DNA of 35,758 nt, from the NCBI GenBank assembly GCA_905479835.1, contig CAJQNZ010000072.1, positions 1 through 35,758 of the forward strand, written 5' to 3'. This stretch comes from an uncultured Flavobacteriaceae bacterium (GTDB taxonomy: Bacteria > Bacteroidota > Bacteroidia > Flavobacteriales > Flavobacteriaceae). The notes beneath the pieces are model-generated. The model was given only the letters and a program-made list of their open reading frames with translations, was not told the origin of the DNA and ran no database searches. Shown here one piece after another: positions 1-7,117 of the stretch; position 1 is the stretch's first letter; each line of letters starts with the position of its first letter. A program made the translations under genes and the position numbers.

Positions 1-1208
1 TTATCATTTTTTATATAATCTACTGAATAAACATCTGTTGCATTTGTAATTTCCAATAAATCTGTTGGAGTAGATTCAATTGCATATTCTTCATTTATAG
101 AATTTAATGGAATAAAATCTTTTAATTGAAATCCATTTGAATTAAAATTTCTTTGTGCATAATTTTTTGACTTAGTAACTCTTTCTGCTTTAGTTTTATC
201 AAAAGAATAATTAATTTTAGTTCTGTTATAGTTTCGCTTATTTATTTTATCAGACAATCTATTGTTACTTTCTAATCCTCCTTGATTTGCAGTTGAAGTT
301 TGAGGGTCAATAATAGCGCAATCTCCATAGCCAGAACAAGATGGGTCTTCACAATCTATTAATCCATCTCCATCATCATCAATCCCGTTATCACAAATTT
401 CTTGAAGAACAGGAGCAGTAGGACAACGTGCTCCGTCATTACTTGAACTAGAAGGTCCAAAGGCAAACAGATTCGAATCCATGCCATTGGTGCCATTTAA
501 ATCTTGAACATTTTGAATAACATATACAGTTCCTGTTTGATTTGCAGACACATAAAAACGTCCTGATACATCGAAATAGACGGCACCATATGTATAATTT
601 AATCCTGTTAAAATTGGTACTACTCCCAATGATTCAACAGCGCCATCAGAAGGGTTTATTCGATATAAAATATTTGTGTTTTTTTCTACAGAGTATAATT
701 TCCCATCTACAGCATTAAAAGCCCAATCATGGATACTTATATTTTGAGATAAACTTTCAGTAGATTGATGTTGCGTATAAGTTGCTGAATTTGGATCAAG
801 GTCTATTTTATAATAAGCAGCACCTCCTCCCTTTAAAAAATAAATACCTTCTGCACTTACATCTCCAATATACCTTCCACTAGTTGGCAATTCATCAATA
901 TAAAAAGTAGATGTATTGAAGTTTTTACCTATACGAACAATAGTTTTTTCTGGAGAACTTAAAGATCCCCAAATATAGCCATCTGCAGGATTATATCCTG
1001 TTGCGTTTATATTTCCTGGAGTAATATCCGTAGCAATTTCAAATGAATTTCCAGATGCTAAATCTATAGCGTACACATCATTTCTTTGAAATAAATAAGC
1101 ACTGTAATCACAGTTAAAAGGAATGTCTTGTGCATTACTAATTAAACTGAATAATAAAAGAGAAGCGTTTGCAATATGTTTTTTCAAAAGATATGTAATT
1201 TTTTTCAT
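1..1208 (-). CDS. Secreted beta-propeller-like protein (DUF6923-like), 3' end cut by window edge
   Basis: The frame opens at the ATG complementary to 1206-1208 and stays open for 402 codons to the left edge, so the C-terminus lies outside the window. Residues 1-27 look like a signal peptide (basic start, LLLFSLISNA, then Q). Residues of roughly 30-240 contain repeated short stretches of the type YNPADGYIWG, AFNAVDGKLYSV and YFDVSGRFYVSAN. These resemble the DUF6923/LVIVD-like propeller found in secreted Bacteroidota proteins. A Cys-rich DGIDDDGDGLIDCEDPSC stretch follows, of the MopE/calcium-binding kind common in type IX-secreted or gliding-associated surface proteins. I infer an exported surface or extracellular protein. 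No catalytic residues are recognisable and the missing end might carry a sorting domain. Confidence 0.8.
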   Translation of the reverse strand, partial: MKKITYLLKKHIANASLLLFSLISNAQDIPFNCDYSAYLFQRNDVYAIDLASGNSFEIATDITPGNINATGYNPADGYIWGSLSSPEKTIVRIGKNFNTSTFYIDELPTSGRYIGDVSAEGIYFLKGGGAAYYKIDLDPNSATYTQHQSTESLSQNISIHDWAFNAVDGKLYSVEKNTNILYRINPSDGAVESLGVVPILTGLNYTYGAVYFDVSGRFYVSANQTGTVYVIQNVQDLNGTNGMDSNLFAFGPSSSSNDGARCPTAPVLQEICDNGIDDDGDGLIDCEDPSCSGYGDCAIIDPQTSTANQGGLESNNRLSDKINKRNYNRTKINYSFDKTKAERVTKSKNYAQRNFNSNGFQLKDFIPLNSINEEYAIESTPTDLLEITNATDVYSVDYIKND

Positions 1209-1230
1209 GTTTTTTGTTTTAAATACACCT

Positions 1231-1238
1231 CAAAATTA
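1231..1238 (-). promoter_or_regulatory. Possible Bacteroidota -7 box (TAATTTTG)
   Basis: The minus strand reads TAATTTTG, matching TAnnTTTG, 22 bp before the ATG at 1208. I see no -33 TTTG at 19-21 bp spacing. Such boxes occur by chance in AT-rich DNA. Confidence 0.3.
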
Positions 1239-1371
1239 ATATTGTTTAGGCTTAATATTTTTTTAATTCGGTAAGTATAATGAATTGTTAGTTGAGTGGA
1301 TAATTACTTTAGACGAGTAGTAACTCTCATAAATAAGTTGAGTACTAGTTCAGATCTAATATTTAATATTT

Positions 1372-1411
1372 AAGAAGTATCTCTTAATTACTTGAGATTT
1401 TCATACTTCTT
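1372..1411. repeat. Imperfect hairpin in the 361-bp gap downstream of the CAP gene
   Basis: AAGAAGTAT at 1372-1380 pairs perfectly with ATACTTCTT at 1403-1411. An inner ATCTC/GAGAT pair can extend the stem. It lies about 160 bp beyond the stop of the minus-strand CAP gene and has no T-run on that side, so it is only a weak terminator candidate. Apart from this and the -7 box, the gap 1209-1569 shows nothing I can support. Confidence 0.3.
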
Positions 1412-1569
1412 CCTGTTATTAAAAAAAAGGAAACTGAATTAAAAACATTCCTATAACCCCATAACAATTTTATATTTTTGTTTTGTTGTTTGTTTTTAAA
1501 TAGTTCCCTTTAATCACACTACTATTATCATGAGGACAATTTTAAAATTTACTACTGAAGTGGGGACTT

Positions 1570-2073
1570 TTATCTTTTTATAAAAATATTGGTATAATAA
1601 TTTTTTCCTAGAGTGTTTGCTTCTATTGAGATACCAAAATCTGTAAAAGATGGGTTTTCAATATTTTTTTTATGACTTTCGCTTTTTAACCAAGCTTTTA
1701 CAACAGCTTCTGCAGTATTGAATCCATAAGCAACATTTTCTGCTACTATTATTGCATTTGAATTTTCTATGAGGTTTGTAGATCTTTTTCCGAAATTGTC
1801 GTGACTTATCTCTCCTGTTTTAATCATATATTTAGTATGCTCATTCGCTTCTCTAGAAGCAAGGTTAAGAGTTTTAAGGGTCTCTAATCCTATACTCTCT
1901 CTATATTGATTCAATAGATATACAATCTCATATTCAATTGGTGAATAGGTAAGGTTGATGTCTTTTACATCAGAAGGTGAATTTGTATAGATTCCATCTT
2001 CTTCAGCACTACAAGAAATTAGCATTACAGTTAATAGACAGATACTTACTAGTTTTAAGATGATTGATTTCAT
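1570..2073 (-). CDS. CAP (SCP/PR-1) domain lipoprotein
   Basis: This 167-residue protein begins with a lipoprotein signal peptide whose lipobox is LISC (Cys21), so it is probably anchored in the outer or inner membrane. Residues 46-165 form a CAP domain, seen as LLNQYRESIGL, then H91 in the ISHDNF stretch, E112 in AENVAYG and H134 in SESHKKNIENP. These correspond to the conserved His/Glu cavity residues of bacterial CAP proteins. Bacterial CAP proteins are extracytoplasmic and mostly of unknown activity, so no substrate is proposed. The gene stands alone, with gaps of over 350 bp on both sides, and is transcribed the same way as its neighbours. The length is normal for a single-domain bacterial CAP protein. 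Confidence 0.85.
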   Translation of the reverse strand: MKSIILKLVSICLLTVMLISCSAEEDGIYTNSPSDVKDINLTYSPIEYEIVYLLNQYRESIGLETLKTLNLASREANEHTKYMIKTGEISHDNFGKRSTNLIENSNAIIVAENVAYGFNTAEAVVKAWLKSESHKKNIENPSFTDFGISIEANTLGKNYYTNIFIKR

Positions 2074-2384
2074 AATTAGGAGTGTTTTTATGTTATTATT
2101 TATATATTTTCTATTGTCTTGAAGACATTTTTTTTACTTATTTTCTTAAAAGTCCTTGAGAAATGTTTTAGTTAGAGTCCCTTTGTTAAAAATTTACTTA
2201 ATAAAAAGAATATTACTATTTCTATGTTCTCAGAATTATTGGTTTAATCTTAGACAAATTTATTTTTATTCTTTAGGTAGATTTTTCTTTTTCGTTAAGA
2301 AGACATTTTGTAATGATGAGTGGTAAAAAGAAATCGTTAAGGAATTAAAAAATTAATATAAAAGGAGGCTTATATTATAAAGAA

Positions 2385-2412
2385 AAAGACAACTGATTTC
2401 TCAATTGTCTTT
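2385..2412 (-). terminator. Hairpin terminator candidate for the H-NOX/LytTR operon
   Basis: Arms 2385-2396 and 2401-2412 pair at 11 of 12 positions around a 4-nt loop. On the minus strand the stem is followed by a short T-rich stretch (TTTCTTTA). It lies 95 bp past the stop of the LytTR regulator gene, the last gene of the operon. The rest of the 433-bp gap 2074-2506 shows no gene I can support. Confidence 0.5.
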
Positions 2413-2506
2413 AGTTGTATTGAATAAAAAAATGTAATAAAATTAGTGATTATTCATTTTCTACATTGAAAATAAACATAAGGAGTAGAATATTTAAAAA
2501 AGTAGT

Positions 2507-3220
2507 TTAAAGTAAGTTTAAGCGCTTCATTAATTCAGGCCTATTAGATCGACTTACAGGAATAACATCTCTTTTAATTAATACGCTATTGTCTTCTATA
2601 TCAACAATTTTCTTGATATTAATTATATAAGAACGATGAACTTTTAAAAACAAATTTTCTGGAAGTTTGTCTTCTATCTTTTTTAAAGTAGAGTGAACAG
2701 TGTAATTTTTCTCTTCCGTTTTTACATTAATATAATCTCCTTTAGCTTCTATAAGATAGATACTTGGTATATCTATTTTTATAAGCCTTCTATCAATATT
2801 TACATATAAATCATTTCCAGACCTAGTTCCTATTTTTTCAGAAGAATCAGAAGAAATACTTGGTACATTTGATTTATCTTTTGCTTTTTGAATTGCTTTT
2901 AGAAAACGTTCTGGTGAAATTGGTTTTACTAAATAGTCTATAATACAATCATATTCGAATGCTTGAATTGCAAAATTCGAATCAGATGTTGTCAGTATTA
3001 TTTTTGGTGGATTTTTTAATGTTTCAATAAAATCAAAACCTGTAAAATCAGGCATATGAATATCTAAAAATATTAAATCAATCTCATTTTGATTTAAATA
3101 TTTTATTGCTTGAATTGCATTTGGAAATTCTTCAAGAATAGTAAGTTCCTTAACATTAGAGCATAGTTGACCTATTATAACTCTAGCTGTTGCCTCATCA
3201 TCAATAATAATACAATTCAT
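2507..3220 (-). CDS. LytTR-family response regulator (REC-LytTR)
   Basis: The protein has 237 residues and two domains. The receiver domain (1-120) has the acidic pair D7-D8, the phospho-acceptor D53 in FLDIHMP, the TT pair at 77-78 and K99 in YLVKPIS. The LytTR DNA-binding domain (about 135-235) shows the family landmarks YLIEAKGDYINV and FLKVHRSYIIN. It is an intact AlgR/LytT-type transcription factor. The gene is last in a five-gene operon, 9 bp after the HPt gene, and is the obvious output of the relay. A direct repeat with LytTR-site geometry sits upstream of the operon at 6661-6696, so autoregulation is inferred. Family assignment is sure; the regulon is unknown. Confidence 0.93.
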   Translation of the reverse strand: MNCIIIDDEATARVIIGQLCSNVKELTILEEFPNAIQAIKYLNQNEIDLIFLDIHMPDFTGFDFIETLKNPPKIILTTSDSNFAIQAFEYDCIIDYLVKPISPERFLKAIQKAKDKSNVPSISSDSSEKIGTRSGNDLYVNIDRRLIKIDIPSIYLIEAKGDYINVKTEEKNYTVHSTLKKIEDKLPENLFLKVHRSYIINIKKIVDIEDNSVLIKRDVIPVSRSNRPELMKRLNLL

Positions 3221-3229
3221 AAATACTAA

Positions 3230-3547
3230 TTATAGTTGCTTCAGATAATTAGTCATGTTAATTAATATAGCTTCGAACTCTAGATATAGCAAAGTATCAC
3301 CTTCCAAAAGATTGTTTTCAAATGCTATGGCAATTTCATAACTCTTTTCAAGGCCTAAGATACTAATTTTATGTTTAAGTTTATGAACATTTTCTGCAGT
3401 TAACTTAAAATTTTCAGATTTATAGTTATTGTAAAACTCTTCCTTTTCTAAAGGAAACTCTGTCTTGATAATATTTATCAGCTTTTTCTCAAAGGCTTTA
3501 TCACCGCCAGACATACTTTCTATATAAGATAAGTTAGGCTTTTCCAT
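3230..3547 (-). CDS. HPt (histidine phosphotransfer) protein
   Basis: I place the start at the ATG complementary to 3545-3547, giving 105 residues. A longer in-frame ATG at 3607 would overlap the kinase gene by 58 bp, whereas this start leaves a 2-bp gap after the kinase stop. The all-alpha protein carries the HPt signature around H55 in NVHKLKHKISILGL, where H55 is the expected phosphorylated histidine followed by the usual Lys and Leu-Gly. HPt proteins carry phosphate between receiver domains. Here it can bridge the lone receiver encoded at the head of the operon and the LytTR regulator encoded next. The kinase has no receiver or HPt domain of its own, which makes a separate HPt meaningful. 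Confidence 0.88.
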   Translation of the reverse strand: MEKPNLSYIESMSGGDKAFEKKLINIIKTEFPLEKEEFYNNYKSENFKLTAENVHKLKHKISILGLEKSYEIAIAFENNLLEGDTLLYLEFEAILINMTNYLKQL

Positions 3548-3549
3548 CC

Positions 3550-5625
3550 TTATTTTTTTAAAGTAAAATAAAATATAGTCCCTATTTTTGGTTCGCTTTC
3601 TAGCCATATTTTACCATCATGTAAATTGACAATTTTTTTAACAATAGATAATCCTATACCTGTAGAGTCCTTACTTTTGTTTAACGAATGAAATATTTTA
3701 AATACTTTATTGTGAAAACTTTTATGTATACCTATTCCATTATCTTTAATCGAAAATTCATAGTGATTTTCTTTCTCAATAAAGTCAACTTCAATTAATC
3801 CTTTTTCTTTGTCAATAAATTTTACTGAATTACTAATAAGATTTTGAAATAATTGTTGCAATTTGGTCTTATCTCCTTTTATGGTAGGTAATTCATTTAA
3901 AATTATTATCTGAATGTGTTCAGGAATATATAAAAGTGAAATTAAGTTTTTAACAATGTCATTTACATTCACAGATCTTTTTTCATAATTGTCTGCTCCT
4001 ACACTTGAATACTTTAAAATATCTGTAATTAATTGTTCCATTTTCTCTAAAGTAGATTCTATATGAGAGAAATTTTCAAGGCTTACTTTATCTAAAATGT
4101 CTTTATTATCTTCTTTTAACCAATTAACTAAAGCATCAATACTCCTCAATGGTGATTTCAAATCATGTGAAACTATATGTGCGTATTCTTGAAGCTCTTC
4201 ATTACTTTTTTCAAGTTGACTAAATAACTGTTGATTTTGAACTTCAACTCTTTCTTTCTCTCTTGTATTTATTGCATTCTTTAATTGTAAAGCAACTATG
4301 TTCGCAACACTTTTTATTGTTTTTAAATGCTCAGAAGTGAAGTGGTTTTTATTTGAATGCTCTGAGTCAATTATTCCAATTACTTCCCCATCATTTATTA
4401 TAGGTACAACTAATTCGGACAATCTAAGTTTTTCATCAATAATATACGCTGAATCTTTAGACGTATCTTTAATAATTTCAGCAATACCAGTTTGAGCTAC
4501 TCTCCCTGTTATTCCTTCATTAATAGAGAAGGTAAGGTTATTAATAATTTGATTTTCATTATTGATTTTTGCGCCAAATGCAGCAATTTGCTCAATGGTT
4601 TTTTCTTTAGAATTCACAATATAAATTACACAATCATCGGTTCCTAAAAAATTTGCAATTTTGCCCGTAATTTCTGATGCAATGTCATAGATTTCTAACT
4701 TCCCTAGAATAGATTTTGCGATATCATTAATTAAACTGATGATTAATTTTTTTTCTCTTTGTTCAGTAATATCTTCAATTAAAGCAACCTGATATTTGAT
4801 TTTCCCTTGAATATCATTTACAGCATTTACGTTAGTTTTTGCCCAAAGAATAGATCCATCTTTCTTTTTGTATCTTTTATTAATTACAAAATTATTAATC
4901 TCACCTGCATTCATTTTTGTGATGTAATCCTTAGATAATGGAAAATCTTCTGCAAAAGAAATATCTTTTATTGATAATTTAAAAAATTCTTCTTCAGAAT
5001 AACCTAATAAATTTTGAAAAGATAAGTTTGTTTTAAGTATTTTACCTCGATCTGTAAGAACAATACCAAACGAAGCATTGTCAACAATAGCATCGAGTTG
5101 TGTTTTTTGTTCTACAACGAGTTCTCTTCTTTTTTTATCATCTGTAATATCTCTAACTATACCTTGAGCGGCAATAGGTTTTTTTTGGCTATCATAAATT
5201 ATACTACCATTAATATGAACCCATTTTATCTTATTATCTTTCGTTATAATTCTAGCTGTATAATCTGTAAAAGAACCTTTATCATATAAGGAGTTAAAAG
5301 AATTTATTGCAAGTTGAAAGTCAGGCCTATATATAAGGCTTGATACCTTAACTTTTTCAACAGAAACATCATAACCGAACAATTCAATAGCAGCGTCATT
5401 CATTTTTATAATATCTCCATCGATATTCATAATTAAATAAGCGTCAACAATATTTTCAAAAACACCTTCAAGTTGAGAGGATTTTTGTTCTAACAGTTCT
5501 TCAACTTTTTTTGAAGCTTCATAAAGTTCTCGAGATTTTTCTTCAAGAATTTTTTCAGCTGCTCTTCTAGATGCTTTCTCACGTTTTAAAGCCCTTCGTA
5601 ATATGTCAATTTGTTCTTGACTCAT
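3550..5625 (-). CDS. Soluble PAS-PAS-GAF sensor histidine kinase
   Basis: The protein has 691 residues and no membrane segment or signal peptide. In order it has an N-terminal coiled coil (about 5-55, rich in Arg/Lys/Glu and including REKASRRAAEKILEEKS), PAS 1 (52-165), PAS 2 (175-292), GAF (295-450), HisKA (475-545) with H487 in the SHDLKSPLR H-box, and HATPase_c (585-690) with N-box NLISNSVKF, DNGIGI and STGIGLS. All catalytic motifs are intact. Its ATG shares one base with the TAA of the H-NOX gene, indicating translational coupling. H-NOX proteins commonly control a kinase encoded next to them, so this is the likely NO-responsive kinase. PAS and GAF domains may add further inputs. It has no receiver domain, unlike many hybrid kinases of this phylum. 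Confidence 0.93.
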   Translation of the reverse strand: MSQEQIDILRRALKREKASRRAAEKILEEKSRELYEASKKVEELLEQKSSQLEGVFENIVDAYLIMNIDGDIIKMNDAAIELFGYDVSVEKVKVSSLIYRPDFQLAINSFNSLYDKGSFTDYTARIITKDNKIKWVHINGSIIYDSQKKPIAAQGIVRDITDDKKRRELVVEQKTQLDAIVDNASFGIVLTDRGKILKTNLSFQNLLGYSEEEFFKLSIKDISFAEDFPLSKDYITKMNAGEINNFVINKRYKKKDGSILWAKTNVNAVNDIQGKIKYQVALIEDITEQREKKLIISLINDIAKSILGKLEIYDIASEITGKIANFLGTDDCVIYIVNSKEKTIEQIAAFGAKINNENQIINNLTFSINEGITGRVAQTGIAEIIKDTSKDSAYIIDEKLRLSELVVPIINDGEVIGIIDSEHSNKNHFTSEHLKTIKSVANIVALQLKNAINTREKERVEVQNQQLFSQLEKSNEELQEYAHIVSHDLKSPLRSIDALVNWLKEDNKDILDKVSLENFSHIESTLEKMEQLITDILKYSSVGADNYEKRSVNVNDIVKNLISLLYIPEHIQIIILNELPTIKGDKTKLQQLFQNLISNSVKFIDKEKGLIEVDFIEKENHYEFSIKDNGIGIHKSFHNKVFKIFHSLNKSKDSTGIGLSIVKKIVNLHDGKIWLESEPKIGTIFYFTLKK

Positions 5626-6164
5626 TAATTTTTATGAATGATAAATTTAACTTCAGTTCCATCTTCTTTTATTTTTTCTAGATCAATAACAGCAGTAGAA
5701 TTAAAGTGTTCAAATGTTTTATTCATAAGGCCAAGGCCAAAATGATGCATTGCTCTACTAGATTTATATATCATAACTAAGGTGTTCTCCGTTTTTTCAA
5801 TCACTTCAAAAGTCGGTAATTCAGCATCTGGATAGATTTTTCTAACCTCAACATGAATATGATTTTCTATAGATGAAATCATTTCTATTGGATCTTTATA
5901 AGTAGCAATAAGACCTGGATAACTTGATTTTAAAACACTGAAAAAATGCTCAGCATATACAAGTAAAAGGTTGTCAATTGAAATGTCAGTATGAGCGCTT
6001 AAATGCTGTAATAATTGTAACATCTCAGAAAATTTATAGGTCCCAACTGAAGTGTAAACACCCTCAGACTCTAATTCAGAAGCATTGATAATTTTATCAA
6101 CAACTTCTAAACCAAATTTATCTTCAACAAGTTCTAAAAATTCAGTAAATACGATTCCTTTCAT
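5625..6164 (-). CDS. H-NOX (heme NO/O2-binding) sensor protein
   Basis: This 179-residue stand-alone HNOB/H-NOX domain has the usual full length. The heme-ligating histidine is most likely H104, by its spacing to V107 and P112 in HVEVRKIYPDAELP. The heme-propionate motif Y-x-S-x-R is Y133-S135-R137 in YKSSR. The position that is the distal tyrosine (Y140) in the O2-binding Thermoanaerobacter protein falls on F142 here, which suggests NO selectivity. In other bacteria such proteins inhibit or modulate an adjacent histidine kinase when NO binds. Here the gene directly abuts the receiver gene upstream and overlaps the kinase gene by one base. Heme binding and family are well supported; ligand and effect on the kinase are inferred. 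Confidence 0.93.
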   Translation of the reverse strand: MKGIVFTEFLELVEDKFGLEVVDKIINASELESEGVYTSVGTYKFSEMLQLLQHLSAHTDISIDNLLLVYAEHFFSVLKSSYPGLIATYKDPIEMISSIENHIHVEVRKIYPDAELPTFEVIEKTENTLVMIYKSSRAMHHFGLGLMNKTFEHFNSTAVIDLEKIKEDGTEVKFIIHKN

Positions 6165-6575
6165 TTATATTTTTTTTAATTCATTGATACTCCAATATGC
6201 TACTATTTTTTCAATTTTAGAAACATATTCCTCATATCTTAAAGGCTTGAGTACATAACCAGCAATTCCAATCTCATAACAAGCAACTAAATCTTTTTGA
6301 TTATTTGATGTTGTTAAGATTATTGTTGGAATATACTTTAATGCATCATCATTTTTTAAAATTGACAAAAACTCAATGCCATTAATTTTTGGCATGTTTA
6401 AATCTAATAAAATTATATCAGGAAGATTGTCTTTTTCTGATAAAATTTTTAAGGCGTCTTCTCCATTATTAGCCTCAATGACTTTATGATTCGATTCTAG
6501 TTTTGAAATTGATCGGTTTAATTTCATAACTTCAATCATGTCATCTTCAATAAGTAATATTTTAAGGTTTTTCAT
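6165..6575 (-). CDS. Single-domain response regulator (CheY-like receiver)
   Basis: The 136-residue protein is only a receiver domain. It has the acidic pair D11-D12 (IEDD), phospho-acceptor D58 in LLDLNMP, the T87-T88 region of ILTTS and K110 in YVLKPL. There is no output domain. It is the first gene of the operon, and its stop is directly followed by the H-NOX start. Because the kinase lacks its own receiver, this protein is the best candidate for the first aspartate acceptor, passing phosphate to the HPt protein and then to the LytTR regulator. It could alternatively act as a phosphate sink or bind another target such as an enzyme. Upstream are a TAnnTTTG box and a direct-repeat operator candidate. 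Confidence 0.92.
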   Translation of the reverse strand: MKNLKILLIEDDMIEVMKLNRSISKLESNHKVIEANNGEDALKILSEKDNLPDIILLDLNMPKINGIEFLSILKNDDALKYIPTIILTTSNNQKDLVACYEIGIAGYVLKPLRYEEYVSKIEKIVAYWSINELKKI

Positions 6576-6599
6576 TGTTATGTTAAGTAATGTTTTTTA

Positions 6600-6607
6600 C
6601 AAAGCTA
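6600..6607 (-). promoter_or_regulatory. -7 box (TAGCTTTG) of the H-NOX operon
   Basis: The minus strand reads TAGCTTTG, matching TAnnTTTG, 24 bp before the ATG at 6575. No TTTG is visible at the -33 distance, which would fit a promoter that needs an activator. The direct repeats at 6661-6696 lie about 55 bp further upstream. Confidence 0.5.
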
Positions 6608-6660
6608 AAAATAATTCTATAACATAGAATGAAGTTTATATTTCGTTAGCCTGTAATCAA

Positions 6661-6696
6661 GTGTCGATGAATGGTAGATATGTGTCGATGAATGGT
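6661..6696 (-). promoter_or_regulatory. Direct-repeat operator candidate with LytTR-site geometry
   Basis: Two perfect copies of ACCATTCATCGACAC (minus strand) lie at 6682-6696 and 6661-6675, with 21-bp period, or two helical turns. The first nine bases, ACCATTCAT, fit the published LytTR half-site pattern (W M M G T T N R K) at 8 of 9 positions. The 9-mers are 12 bp apart, as for LytTR regulators of the AgrA/AlgR type. The pair lies 86-121 bp before the operon that encodes a LytTR regulator. I infer a binding site for that regulator; binding itself is not shown by sequence. Confidence 0.6.
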
Positions 6697-6830
6697 TTTC
6701 TTTAATTTTTTAAAACCACTAGAGTAATTAAAGGATTTCACTTGATTTTTGTGATTTAAAACATGGAAAGTCTTATAAACGCAGTTTTTATAAATAATTG
6801 TAGGATCTTGAGATAACCATTAATTGAAAT

Positions 6831-6862
6831 ATAAAAAGCCATTTAATTTCTTAAATGGCTTT
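6831..6862 (-). terminator. Intrinsic terminator of tRNA-Asn
   Basis: Arms AAAGCCATTTAA (6835-6846) and TTAAATGGCTTT (6851-6862) pair perfectly over 12 bp with a 4-nt loop. On the minus strand the stem is followed by TTTTTAT. It begins 12 bp after the tRNA 3' end. Confidence 0.85.
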
Positions 6863-6874
6863 CGCTTTTTTTTG

Positions 6875-6948
6875 CTCCTCCTCTAGGGCTCGAACCTAGG
6901 ACCCTCTGATTAACAGTCAGATGCTCTAACCAACTGAGCTAAGGAGGA
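6875..6948 (-). tRNA. tRNA-Asn (anticodon GTT)
   Basis: The minus strand folds as a full cloverleaf. The acceptor stem is TCCTCCT (6942-6948) with AGGAGGA (6876-6882). The D arm is GCTC/GAGC around AGTTGGTTA. The anticodon stem is TCTGA/TCAGA with loop CTGTTAA, the anticodon GTT being complementary to 6912-6914. The T arm is CTAGG/CCTAG with loop TTCGAGC. The discriminator is G and the CCA end is not fully encoded. It stands alone with its own promoter and terminator. Confidence 0.97.
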
Positions 6949-6973
6949 GTTTCCGATAATAATTTTCGGTGTG

Positions 6974-7004
6974 CAAATATAAATGTTTTTATAGGATCAC
7001 CAAA
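6974..7004 (-). promoter_or_regulatory. Bacteroidota promoter of tRNA-Asn (TTTG-N19-TATATTTG)
   Basis: On the minus strand TTTG (7001-7004) and TATATTTG (6974-6981) are separated by exactly 19 bp, matching the consensus for the primary sigma factor of Bacteroidota. The box ends 26 bp before the mature tRNA 5' end. A small CCGA/TCGG hairpin lies in the leader. Confidence 0.8.
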
Positions 7005-7070
7005 TTATTTTTTAAAAAAATTCATCGAATAAATACCTTAAAAATAACACAGTGGTTTTGGTAAAAATTG

Positions 7071-7078
7071 TATTTTTG
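7071..7078 (+). promoter_or_regulatory. Possible -7 box (TATTTTTG) of sucA
   Basis: TATTTTTG matches TAnnTTTG and lies 39 bp before the sucA ATG. There is no TTTG at the canonical 19-bp spacing upstream. Confidence 0.45.
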
Positions 7079-7117
7079 TTCTTGTTATACTAATAGCGTT
7101 TCAGTACCAAATAAAAT

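Noticed and set aside
3548-3607. Longer N-terminus for the HPt protein (ATG at 3607)
   Set aside because: It would overlap the kinase gene by 58 bp and adds a basic stretch absent from HPt proteins; the ATG at 3547 follows the kinase stop closely.
6661-6696. Two perfect 15-bp repeats as a CRISPR remnant
   Set aside because: Only two units, with a 6-bp spacer and no cas genes; the 21-bp period fits a regulator site instead.
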